64,000 nt of DNA from NCBI GenBank assembly GCA_016744705.1, contig JADGDU010000022.1:16914-80913 (forward strand), given 5' to 3'. The position numbers and the translations under genes are program-made. The notes below the pieces were generated by a model. The model did not search any database. It had not been told where the DNA came from and saw nothing but the letters and a program-made list of their open reading frames with translations. Below, piece after piece: positions 25,431-32,998 of the stretch. Numbering within the stretch: the first letter of the stretch is position 1; every line of letters starts with the position of its first letter. This stretch comes from Candidatus Krumholzibacteriia bacterium. GTDB lineage: Bacteria; Krumholzibacteriota; Krumholzibacteriia; LZORAL124-64-63.

Positions 25431-25701
25431 ATAAGCAAGACTCAAATCATGGGGTCGCTCTCCTTCAATACCTCAAGACTCGAAGCCATCGACAACGACG
25501 ATTTTCACCGGTGGAGCATTTCTCATTTGTTCCTGGTGGAAGAGATAGCCGTGTCTTCCCAAACTGGCAATAGATCCGTTGTTATAAAAGCACTTAGGGT
25601 TTGGGCAGAAGGGAGGGATCCATGTTTTGGTGTTTATATTTATAGTATTCATGTCTGGTCCATCGCAAGCAACAGACCAGACACAATTTCAAAGGCACAA
25701 C
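25431..25701. other. Gap between convergent DUF2207 and subtilase genes
   Basis: No credible gene. GTCTGGTC and GACCAGAC (25652-25681) form an 8-bp stem just past the subtilase stop and might end that transcript, but no T run follows on the minus strand. Confidence 0.4.
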
Positions 25702-28700
25702 CTATTTTATCAGGGCCATTCTGCCTACTGAGAGGTGGTTGCCGGAGGCTACCCGGTAAAAATAAACCCCAGCAGAAACACTCCGCCCCGCATCATCTCT
25801 ACCCGTCCAAGTGGCCTCGTGATTTTGAGCCGAAAGCATATCATCAACCAGAGTCTTCACCTTGCGACCAGCAACATCAAAAATGACAACCTGTGTGTGT
25901 GCTGCACTGGGCAAAGCAAAGCGAATGGTAGTGGAAGGGTTGAAAGGATTTGGAAAATTCTGCTCCACATGGAAAGCCACAGGTACGCCCCCTACAGGAT
26001 CATCCACGGGGGAGAGACCACCGTCACAACCGTCACCCAAAGCCCCAATCAGACCACAACCCCCACTGTTTTCGGGAGCACAGGGTGATAAACTGCCAAC
26101 ATTGAAATCGCCAGCTTCCATGTCACAAAATTGAGGATCAACAGAGATGTTGCCATCGGATCCAGTGGGATCATCCACACCAGAATAGTTGGTGCCAACA
26201 TTGCTGAACACGTCGTTGCAATGAAGCAGTTCAGGAGCAGCGCCCACGGCAACACCGTTGGCAAAAGTGGTGCCACCGGTATTGTAAGCAATGATATTGT
26301 TACTGATGTCCGGAGTTGAAGGACCCTGGACATATAATCCGCCGCCGCCACTCAGCGGCGAACTGTTTTCAATGATCGTATTTTGGGCAACAACGGCATT
26401 GGTGGTATTCTGGAAATACATACCCCCGCCAAAGAACTGACCGAAATTGCCGATGATGGATGAATTACTAACCTCCACCATATCGCAAACGTTGAAGATG
26501 GCCCCACCGCCAGCGTTGGCCGTGTTACCTGAAACGACAAGACTGTCCATGGATACGGTGGCCGCAGTGGCATACAACCCGCCACCATTCATGAAGGTGC
26601 TGGTGGGCAAGTTGCTATTGTCGTTAATGGCAACCCTGAGCAGATTTAGGCTGCCTCCGGAGAAATACAATCCACCACCATTGCCTGCGGCGCTATTGTT
26701 ACTTACGGAGCCGCCAACCATTGTCAGTGTGGATGCATCGCTGGAGTAAATGCCACCTCCTTCAAAACAATCCGTGTGACCATCGACGGAGCAGTCGGTC
26801 ATGCTGACGGTGGAGTTCACCAAGTGGACACCACCACCGAGGGGTGAGCTGCTCTGGTTATCTGTGATCAATGCATTGTTTTCTATGACACAGTTGGTGA
26901 GAGTCGGTGAGCTGTTGTTGATGAAAATTCCGGCACCGTAAATTCCGGTATTTCCGTGCACGTGGATGTTTTCGAGTATGGCGTGGGAGCCATTCATCAT
27001 AATGCCGCCACCAAGACCCAGAGTGCTGGTGCCACCCACGGTGTTATCTGTGATTTCCAGATTTCTCAGGGTGGGAGAAACGTTTTGTAACTGAACTCCA
27101 CCACCGTAGGTTCCGGTGTAAGGAATGCCTGAGAAATTCAATCCGCCGCCACCTTGGATAACAAAACCATCCACGACCGTGGTGTTCTCCACATCACCGT
27201 AAAACTTCAATACGGAATTGTTCAAGGCACCTTGCAGGATGGTGGGGTTGTTGATGGGGTCGCGGGAAGTGTAGTCGGAACTGTAGCCTCCCAGAACCTG
27301 GACTTCGCGGCCCAGAACTGTGATGGGGGCATTGATGGTAATGCCTCCTTCAATAGCTACAATGTCACCATCTCCGGCACTGTTGAGGGCATCAAAAATA
27401 GTGGGGAATTCTTCGGGGTATCTTTGTTCGTTGTCGCCCAGGGCTTTCAGCAAATCAATGCGTCCGGCTCCTAGTTTACCGGCATATTGGCTATTGATGG
27501 TATCGATGTCATAAGAGCTGTCCATCAGAAGAGCGGAAATTTGCTGGTAGGTATAATCAGGATGGGCCGACCAGAGCAGAGCCGCGGATCCAGCGGCGAT
27601 GGGGCAGGACATGCTTGTGCCCTGTAAACTCGTGTAAGTGCTTTCACCGGTGAAATGATTAAAATATGTGGAGTAAATAGCGACACCCGGAGCTGAAATT
27701 TCGACCCAGGTGCCATAGTTGGAAAAGTCGGCTTTTCCGTCATTCTGGGCTGTGGCGGCTACGGCCAGAACACCAGAACGGGTGTGCAGATAATCTGGGA
27801 CGTATAATTCATTGTCCTGCTCGACGTTGTCGTTTCCTGCGGATTCCAGTATAAGAACTCCCGCATTCAGACAGGCCGTGGTGGCGTTGGTTAGATAGGA
27901 AGTAGAGGGCCCGAGGCTCAGGTTGACGATGTTGGCTCCGTTGTTGGCTGCGTAAACCATGCCCTGGGAGGTGTAGCTTTGGATGCCCACTCCTCGTCCT
28001 TCAGTGTTGGTGTACATGACTCTCACAGGCATGATTTTACAACCCGCCGCGGTGCCGGCAATGCCCACACCATTATTGGTGATAGCGGCGGCAGCTCCCG
28101 CAACGTGGGTGCCATGACCACCATGATCCATGGGGTCGTTGTCGGGTGGACCGTAATCTTCACCGGGATAAACCTGACTGGGAGCGGCGTTCACAAAATC
28201 ATAACCGCGGATATCATCCACCTTGCCGTTATTGTCATCATCCTGGCCAGGGGTTCCGTAGTATTCGGCCCAGTTGGTCCAGATGGCACCATTGACTTTA
28301 TCAGGATGGGTCCCACCAAGGTCAGGGTGGTGCCAGTCCACACCAGAATCCAGCACCGCGATGACGATGTTGGTATCGCCAACAGTTTGGTTCCAGGCGC
28401 CGACCGCACGCACATCGGGTCCTGCAAGATTGGGATTGCGCAAGTACCATTGGTTGGAGTTGAGCTGGGGGTCGTTGGGAAGATAGGCATCATCGGTATA
28501 CATGTAATGATCCAGATGCACTTCTTCCACTTCGGTCAGAGATTCGTAATCGGCTTTGATGTTGGTCAGGCTTTTGGTAGGCGAGAACTCCACCAGCCAG
28601 ACACGACTCAAAATATCCTGATCCGCTTTTGCCAGGTTGTTGGTCATGCCGGCATACAATTGTTCCATCCGCAAAACAGAGTGTTTTGTTGCCATGGCGT

Positions 28701-28896
28701 CCAGGGCAGGCACTCCCACCTTGGGGGTCCCCTGAGATTTATCCAGGGCCATTTTTACACCGCTATTCACTGTGATCATGACCCGGCCGGGGGCTGCTTT
28801 TAAAGCCGAAGAATTCGGTTGGGCTACGGCCAGGGTGGCCGTCAGTGTGGCGGCCAGTATCAAGGCCAACAGGATGAATAATGGAATTCTTTTCAT
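25702..28896 (-). CDS. Secreted subtilisin-like protease with beta-helix and FlgD-like sorting domain
   Basis: The protein has 1064 aa. A signal peptide (1-26) precedes an I9/fervidolysin-like propeptide (about 35-130). The S8 catalytic domain has Asp183 (VLDSGVDWHHPDL), His261 (HGTHVAGA) and Ser428 (LQGTSMSCPIAAG). Residues about 500-960 form a right-handed parallel beta-helix with many GGG-h-x2-x-N/S-x repeats (GGGLYFSGGSLNLL-like), often substrate binding or a stalk. The last 90 residues are a FlgD-like/T9SS-type module beginning VEQNFPNPFNPSTTIRFAL and ending YFYRVASGN-x-RMALIK, used in FCB-group bacteria for export or surface attachment. All three catalytic residues are present, so it should be active. 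Confidence 0.9.
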   Translation of the reverse strand: MKRIPLFILLALILAATLTATLAVAQPNSSALKAAPGRVMITVNSGVKMALDKSQGTPKVGVPALDAMATKHSVLRMEQLYAGMTNNLAKADQDILSRVWLVEFSPTKSLTNIKADYESLTEVEEVHLDHYMYTDDAYLPNDPQLNSNQWYLRNPNLAGPDVRAVGAWNQTVGDTNIVIAVLDSGVDWHHPDLGGTHPDKVNGAIWTNWAEYYGTPGQDDDNNGKVDDIRGYDFVNAAPSQVYPGEDYGPPDNDPMDHGGHGTHVAGAAAAITNNGVGIAGTAAGCKIMPVRVMYTNTEGRGVGIQSYTSQGMVYAANNGANIVNLSLGPSTSYLTNATTACLNAGVLILESAGNDNVEQDNELYVPDYLHTRSGVLAVAATAQNDGKADFSNYGTWVEISAPGVAIYSTYFNHFTGESTYTSLQGTSMSCPIAAGSAALLWSAHPDYTYQQISALLMDSSYDIDTINSQYAGKLGAGRIDLLKALGDNEQRYPEEFPTIFDALNSAGDGDIVAIEGGITINAPITVLGREVQVLGGYSSDYTSRDPINNPTILQGALNNSVLKFYGDVENTTVVDGFVIQGGGGLNFSGIPYTGTYGGGVQLQNVSPTLRNLEITDNTVGGTSTLGLGGGIMMNGSHAILENIHVHGNTGIYGAGIFINNSSPTLTNCVIENNALITDNQSSSPLGGGVHLVNSTVSMTDCSVDGHTDCFEGGGIYSSDASTLTMVGGSVSNNSAAGNGGGLYFSGGSLNLLRVAINDNSNLPTSTFMNGGGLYATAATVSMDSLVVSGNTANAGGGAIFNVCDMVEVSNSSIIGNFGQFFGGGMYFQNTTNAVVAQNTIIENSSPLSGGGGLYVQGPSTPDISNNIIAYNTGGTTFANGVAVGAAPELLHCNDVFSNVGTNYSGVDDPTGSDGNISVDPQFCDMEAGDFNVGSLSPCAPENSGGCGLIGALGDGCDGGLSPVDDPVGGVPVAFHVEQNFPNPFNPSTTIRFALPSAAHTQVVIFDVAGRKVKTLVDDMLSAQNHEATWTGRDDAGRSVSAGVYFYRVASGNHLSVGRMALIK

Positions 28897-29094
28897 GGCG
28901 TTTTTTCCTTCTCACAATGAGCAAAATGCGACCTAACCTCTGGAATTAGGCCTTAGGGTCCATAGTGTAATTATTCTGAATTACTAATGATTATAAAGGA
29001 ATTCTGACATTTATACAATAGCAGAATGCGGCCCGAGGTATAGGGCGTGTCCTTGTTGCTTGTTAATAAAGCAGTTAAGGATAGTGTGTCTCTT

Positions 29095-30831
29095 TTACGA
29101 ACCTTTGATGATTAAAGTCATTTCGGTCACCAGGCTGTTCAGCTCGGTGGCCTGGCCCGATAATTCCTCGCCTGTACTGGCTGATTCTTCGGCATTGGCA
29201 GCACTTTGTTGCACAACGCGGTCAATATCCTCCACAGCGCGGTTGATCTGTTCTAAGTCCTGGGTCTGTTTCTGGGTGGCGTTGGAAATTTCCGTGACCA
29301 ATGCCCCGCAAATTTTCGTGTCTTCCTCAATGGCGATGAGGCCTTCAGCCACTTGCCCCACTACGGCCACGCCGGCATTGGCTTGGTTGCGGGCCTCCTC
29401 AATCATCTGTGATGTGGAATTGGCCGCCACGTGGCTGCGTTGGGCCAAATTTCTTACCTCTTCTGCCACCACGGCAAAGCCTTTGCCGGAATCTCCTGCT
29501 CTGGCTGATTCTACGGCTGCGTTCAGGGCCAGCAAATTGGTTTGGAAGGCAATTTCGTTGATGGTGCTAATGATTTTTGAGGTTTGATCTGAGGATTCCT
29601 TAATGGCGTTCATGGTTTCGATCATGTCGGTGGTGGCGGAACGGCCTTGACACACTTTGCTCAGGGTGGCGCTCATCAGGGAGTCAGCTCGCTTCACATT
29701 TTCTGAGTTTTCAAGAGTACCCTGGGATAAATCTTTGAGAGTGTAGGATGTGGTTTGCAAGCTGGCTGCCTGCTGTGAGGAACGGTCCGCCAACTGGATG
29801 CTGGTTCCAGCAATTTGGCCGCTGGCGGAAGAGACTTGCCCGGAGGCTCCGGATACTCTGGCCATCACTTGAGACATGGGCTGGATGACGGATTTTTTCA
29901 AAAGAATAAAAATAGAAAACATGACTCCGAAAGCAGCCAAAAGGATGATGATTCCACTGAAAAGCAGGGTTCTGCGTTGGGCTTTTACTTTTCCAGTTTC
30001 GTCATTGATTACCCAGATTTTTCCAATGGGCGTACCGTTTGCAGTGGACAGTGAGACCTTGTCGGCAAGAAAATGGTTTTCACCAGAGCGCCCTGTGGTG
30101 ACAGTCTTCTGATAATCATTGTCTTTCAGATTGCTTCTCAACTTCACAAAGAATTCAGATTCAGTGGCGCAGGAAAACGAAGTGTTTTCTAAACCCTGAA
30201 AAGCATTGTGGCTTCCTGTTCGCTTTTTAATTTCTCCTGCGAAAATTTCGGGTGAAGTGGCCACCTCTACAAAGCCGATCACTTCGTCATCAAAATCCGT
30301 AACCACGGTGACCATACAAATTTCAAATTCATGGTGGCCTTCGTTTTCAATGCTGCGATAAAAGGTTCGGTAATCAAACTCTTCAGCACATTTTCGGAAT
30401 GGTTCGCGATGTGCTTCGTCCAAAACTCCAGGCAGGGCAGGAGCGCCCTCACTGGCATGCTGGCTGAGGCATTCGAAATCAATATTGTACAAGCTGTAGC
30501 GCCTGATTCCCATGTTCTCGCCGATACTGAGCATCACTCCCTCAAGGACCATTTTAACATTTTGGCCCACTGTGGGATCTTCCAGAAAGGAAATCACCTC
30601 GTCAGTATCAATAAGAATGTTGACGGCTTTTTCCATCTGGATTTCACGGTCGCTTACGGCGATGCTGTAAAGGTTGAGTATGAACTCATTTCGTAGTGCG
30701 GTGCTGGAGTCTTTCTCTTTGTCTAGGATGTTGTAGCCCGCACTGAGTAAGATGGCCATTACTAGAAAGAGTCCCGCACAAACGGGCACCAGAATTTTGC
30801 TTTGAATACACAGTTTACCCCAGGCCACCAT
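29095..30831 (-). CDS. Methyl-accepting chemotaxis protein
   Basis: The protein has 578 aa. One membrane helix lies near the N-terminus (about 10-32). A periplasmic sensor of about 250 residues follows (single or double Cache-like, with CLSQHASEG and [20 protein letters not shown]), then a second helix (about 282-303) and a cytoplasmic signalling domain. The tip reads [21 protein letters not shown] and [18 protein letters not shown] clear HAMP domain is not seen, so the junction may be short. Glu/Gln pairs for methylation are present in the flanking helices. No che genes or CheR-docking pentapeptide are visible. It is transcribed alone, 30 bases upstream in coordinates of the DUF1573 gene. 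Confidence 0.92.
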   Translation of the reverse strand: MVAWGKLCIQSKILVPVCAGLFLVMAILLSAGYNILDKEKDSSTALRNEFILNLYSIAVSDREIQMEKAVNILIDTDEVISFLEDPTVGQNVKMVLEGVMLSIGENMGIRRYSLYNIDFECLSQHASEGAPALPGVLDEAHREPFRKCAEEFDYRTFYRSIENEGHHEFEICMVTVVTDFDDEVIGFVEVATSPEIFAGEIKKRTGSHNAFQGLENTSFSCATESEFFVKLRSNLKDNDYQKTVTTGRSGENHFLADKVSLSTANGTPIGKIWVINDETGKVKAQRRTLLFSGIIILLAAFGVMFSIFILLKKSVIQPMSQVMARVSGASGQVSSASGQIAGTSIQLADRSSQQAASLQTTSYTLKDLSQGTLENSENVKRADSLMSATLSKVCQGRSATTDMIETMNAIKESSDQTSKIISTINEIAFQTNLLALNAAVESARAGDSGKGFAVVAEEVRNLAQRSHVAANSTSQMIEEARNQANAGVAVVGQVAEGLIAIEEDTKICGALVTEISNATQKQTQDLEQINRAVEDIDRVVQQSAANAEESASTGEELSGQATELNSLVTEMTLIIKGS

Positions 30832-30861
30832 TCCACACCCTCCAGATTTCCCAATAAATTA

Positions 30862-31296
30862 TTAATTTCTTTCCCTAACCCAAGCCGTCACCGGTATGAT
30901 CAATTCCCTCTGGGAGGGATGGCCGGTGAGTATAGTGATCTGCTCATCCAACAATCCGATTTCTTCTTCCCCAACCTTCAATTGTCCCCGCAAAACGAAC
31001 TGGCCCCCGGCCGGAACAAACCCACTGTCGGGAATGCTCAGAGAGCAATCACACTGGGCGTATATGTACACCAGTCTGATATCTTCCGGACCCGTATTGG
31101 AAATGATAAACTCAAGTTCCGTATGGGATCCGTTGTGTATAGTTCCTATGTCTGCAGAGGGAGGAACAATATCCAGGGGCAGGGCGTCATCATCGGCCAT
31201 GCCGTCGCCCGCTCCTTGGATGAATATCAGAACCAGGGCGATCATGGTCGCCGCCCTGGAAGCTGTTTGTTTTGCATCGTTCCCCCGCAGCATCAT
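30862..31296 (-). CDS. DUF1573-type exported protein
   Basis: A 144-aa protein with an N-terminal hydrophobic signal (AATMIALVLIFIQGAGDGMA), then an Ig-like beta domain with FIISNTGPEDIRLVYIYAQCDCSLSI and VPAGGQFVLRGQL, the DUF1573 pattern (N-T-G ... C-x-C). These proteins are periplasmic and of unknown role, common in Bacteroidota and Planctomycetota. The ATG lies 7 bases after the stop of the rhodanese gene and AGGGAT is in that gap, so the two form an operon. The start could also be the internal Met before the signal peptide. Confidence 0.72.
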   Translation of the reverse strand: MMLRGNDAKQTASRAATMIALVLIFIQGAGDGMADDDALPLDIVPPSADIGTIHNGSHTELEFIISNTGPEDIRLVYIYAQCDCSLSIPDSGFVPAGGQFVLRGQLKVGEEEIGLLDEQITILTGHPSQRELIIPVTAWVRERN

Positions 31297-31303
31297 GCCA
31301 TCC

Positions 31304-31858
31304 CTACAACTTGGCTACACCATCGTCGGACAGATATCGTTTGGCTTTGCGTTTCAGCTTGGGCGATTCTCCCACCGATTTGAAAAGGTTGGGATACCCA
31401 CCTCGGAACCAAACAACCTTGGATGGATTCATGCCCCAATCCTTGACCGCCACATAGGCGGCGTTGTAACTGCGGTGGCATTTAGGGCCTTGACAGAAAA
31501 AGACCACCACATCGGCCCCGGCTGCGGCCATGGCGGCCTCCAGGCTTTCCTTGGTGCACACGGGTTCGCCATCGGGGTAATCCGATCCGGACTGGTTATA
31601 GACCAACAGGGCTGCATCCCGGATGGTGCCTTGTTTGAAAAAGGAAGAGGGGCGTGTGTCTACCCAGAGTACTTTTTGGGTTTTGGATTTGAAAGCAGGG
31701 AGGGCATCATCAACATCCCAGGCCGCTACTTGCCAGGGGAGTTCTTTAACCTTTGTATCAAGGTGGGCGGGGGGAATTTTTCCCTTAGGGACTTCCTGGG
31801 CAACAACCACATTGGCCAACAAAGCCAGGCATACCAGAAGTGTCATTCCAATCCTCAT
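31304..31858 (-). CDS. Exported rhodanese-like protein
   Basis: The protein has about 185 aa. A signal peptide is visible (RIGMTLLVCLALLANVVVAQ), followed by one rhodanese fold: WVDTRPSSFFKQGTIRDA (CH2A-like), and the active loop VVFFCQGPKCHRSYNAA with the presumed catalytic Cys. Exported rhodaneses move sulfane sulfur or act in periplasmic redox. I chose the start at 31858 because AAGGAG lies directly upstream and a signal peptide follows; the frame is open to 31990. First gene of a two-gene operon with the DUF1573 protein. Confidence 0.82.
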   Translation of the reverse strand: MRIGMTLLVCLALLANVVVAQEVPKGKIPPAHLDTKVKELPWQVAAWDVDDALPAFKSKTQKVLWVDTRPSSFFKQGTIRDAALLVYNQSGSDYPDGEPVCTKESLEAAMAAAGADVVVFFCQGPKCHRSYNAAYVAVKDWGMNPSKVVWFRGGYPNLFKSVGESPKLKRKAKRYLSDDGVAKL

Positions 31859-32112
31859 TCTTTTCTCCTTCCAAGGGTCCATTAGATTCACTAGATTGTG
31901 ACCTAGAAGTCTTGGCTGAATACTCGGATTGGGACAGAATTTCTGGGCGAAATCCCAAGTCGAAATATTGATGTGATTTTCGCTGGTCAAATCACTTTAT
32001 CGGCAGCTTAGTTCAAGACTTAAAAGGTTTTTGGCTTGAAGTGAAATCGTATGGGGTTGATGATGTCCAGATCATGAATCCACACTGCGTCCCTTAGACA
32101 CGAAGGAATAAC

Positions 32113-32937
32113 ATGCCCAGGATGAGCCTGATCTTGTTGACTCTTTTATATTCGGTTTCTCTGCTGCAGGGGTGCCCAGCTGCGGCCCAATCTGATTTCC
32201 CCTATGAAAACTCCGCGGAAGCAGATTTGACCGTGGTGGGCTCCAGCGCCCTACTTTTTGGTTTGGGATATTGGGTCAACAGCGAATCTCCCAATAACCG
32301 ACCTTTCATTTTGGAGGAGGTGGGTGCTCTTGATCGCTCCAGCATCAATTCTTTCGACCAATGGGCCACATATCGGTATTCGCCGGAAGCGGCCAAGATC
32401 AGCGATATTCTCATGTATTCTTCCGCGGTGGCGCCAGTTTCTCTCTCCCTGACAAGTATGGGCTCCAAAGAACCACTGACCATGACGGCCATGCATCTGG
32501 AAACTCTGCTGCTCAATGGTGGCGTGACATATTTGATGAAGAACCTGTTTCGCCGCACCCGGCCTTTTGTTTACAACGACGATCCTCGCATCCCCAACAG
32601 CTTGCGGCTTTCTCACACTGCACGCCGCAGCTTTCCCTCGGGCCACACTTCCACCGCTTTTGCTTCCATGGTTTTTCTGGCTACCGTGTATGGAAAGATG
32701 TATCCGGATTCTGAGGCCCGGAATTGGGTGTGGGCCGGATGCCTGACCACCGCCGGGCTCACAGGGTATTTGCGTTATGCTGCGGGCTATCATTACCCCT
32801 CTGATATTCTGGCCGGAGCCGCTCTCGGTGCCTTCACAGGTTGGCTCGTGCCCCAGCTGCATGAAATTGATCAGGATGGTCCTCATGAGCAAGCCGCCAA
32901 AGGCAGTATGGTGATGGGGTTGAGTGTGAGATTCTGA
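32113..32937 (+). CDS. PAP2-family phosphatase, exported
   Basis: A 274-aa protein. The N-terminal signal peptide contains a Cys (SLLQGCPAAAQ), so it could be a lipoprotein. The three phosphatidic-acid-phosphatase motifs are present: KNLFRRTRP (about 149-157), SFPSGHTS (about 175-182) and YLRYAAGYHYPSDILAGA (about 219-236), with the catalytic His residues. Substrates may be lipid phosphates or undecaprenyl pyrophosphate. AAGGA precedes the ATG. It is 61 bases upstream of the PEP-synthase-like gene. Confidence 0.88.
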   Translation: MPRMSLILLTLLYSVSLLQGCPAAAQSDFPYENSAEADLTVVGSSALLFGLGYWVNSESPNNRPFILEEVGALDRSSINSFDQWATYRYSPEAAKISDILMYSSAVAPVSLSLTSMGSKEPLTMTAMHLETLLLNGGVTYLMKNLFRRTRPFVYNDDPRIPNSLRLSHTARRSFPSGHTSTAFASMVFLATVYGKMYPDSEARNWVWAGCLTTAGLTGYLRYAAGYHYPSDILAGAALGAFTGWLVPQLHEIDQDGPHEQAAKGSMVMGLSVRF

Positions 32938-32998
32938 GAGTGAAAATGAGCGTAGAAAAGAACCTTTCCCGGAAGGATTGATGCTTTAGCATCCCATT

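Noticed and set aside
25380..25886. Plus-strand open frame of 168 codons after DUF2207
   Set aside because: It begins inside a perfect terminator hairpin, overlaps the subtilase 3' end and lacks an SD.
26100..27200. Repeated GGNGG-rich stretches suggesting a tandem-repeat array
   Set aside because: They encode the beta-helix of the secreted protease; unit length and sequence vary, so not a DNA-level repeat or CRISPR.
27979..28803. Plus-strand open frame opposite the subtilase
   Set aside because: It covers the catalytic domain of a convincing protease on the other strand.
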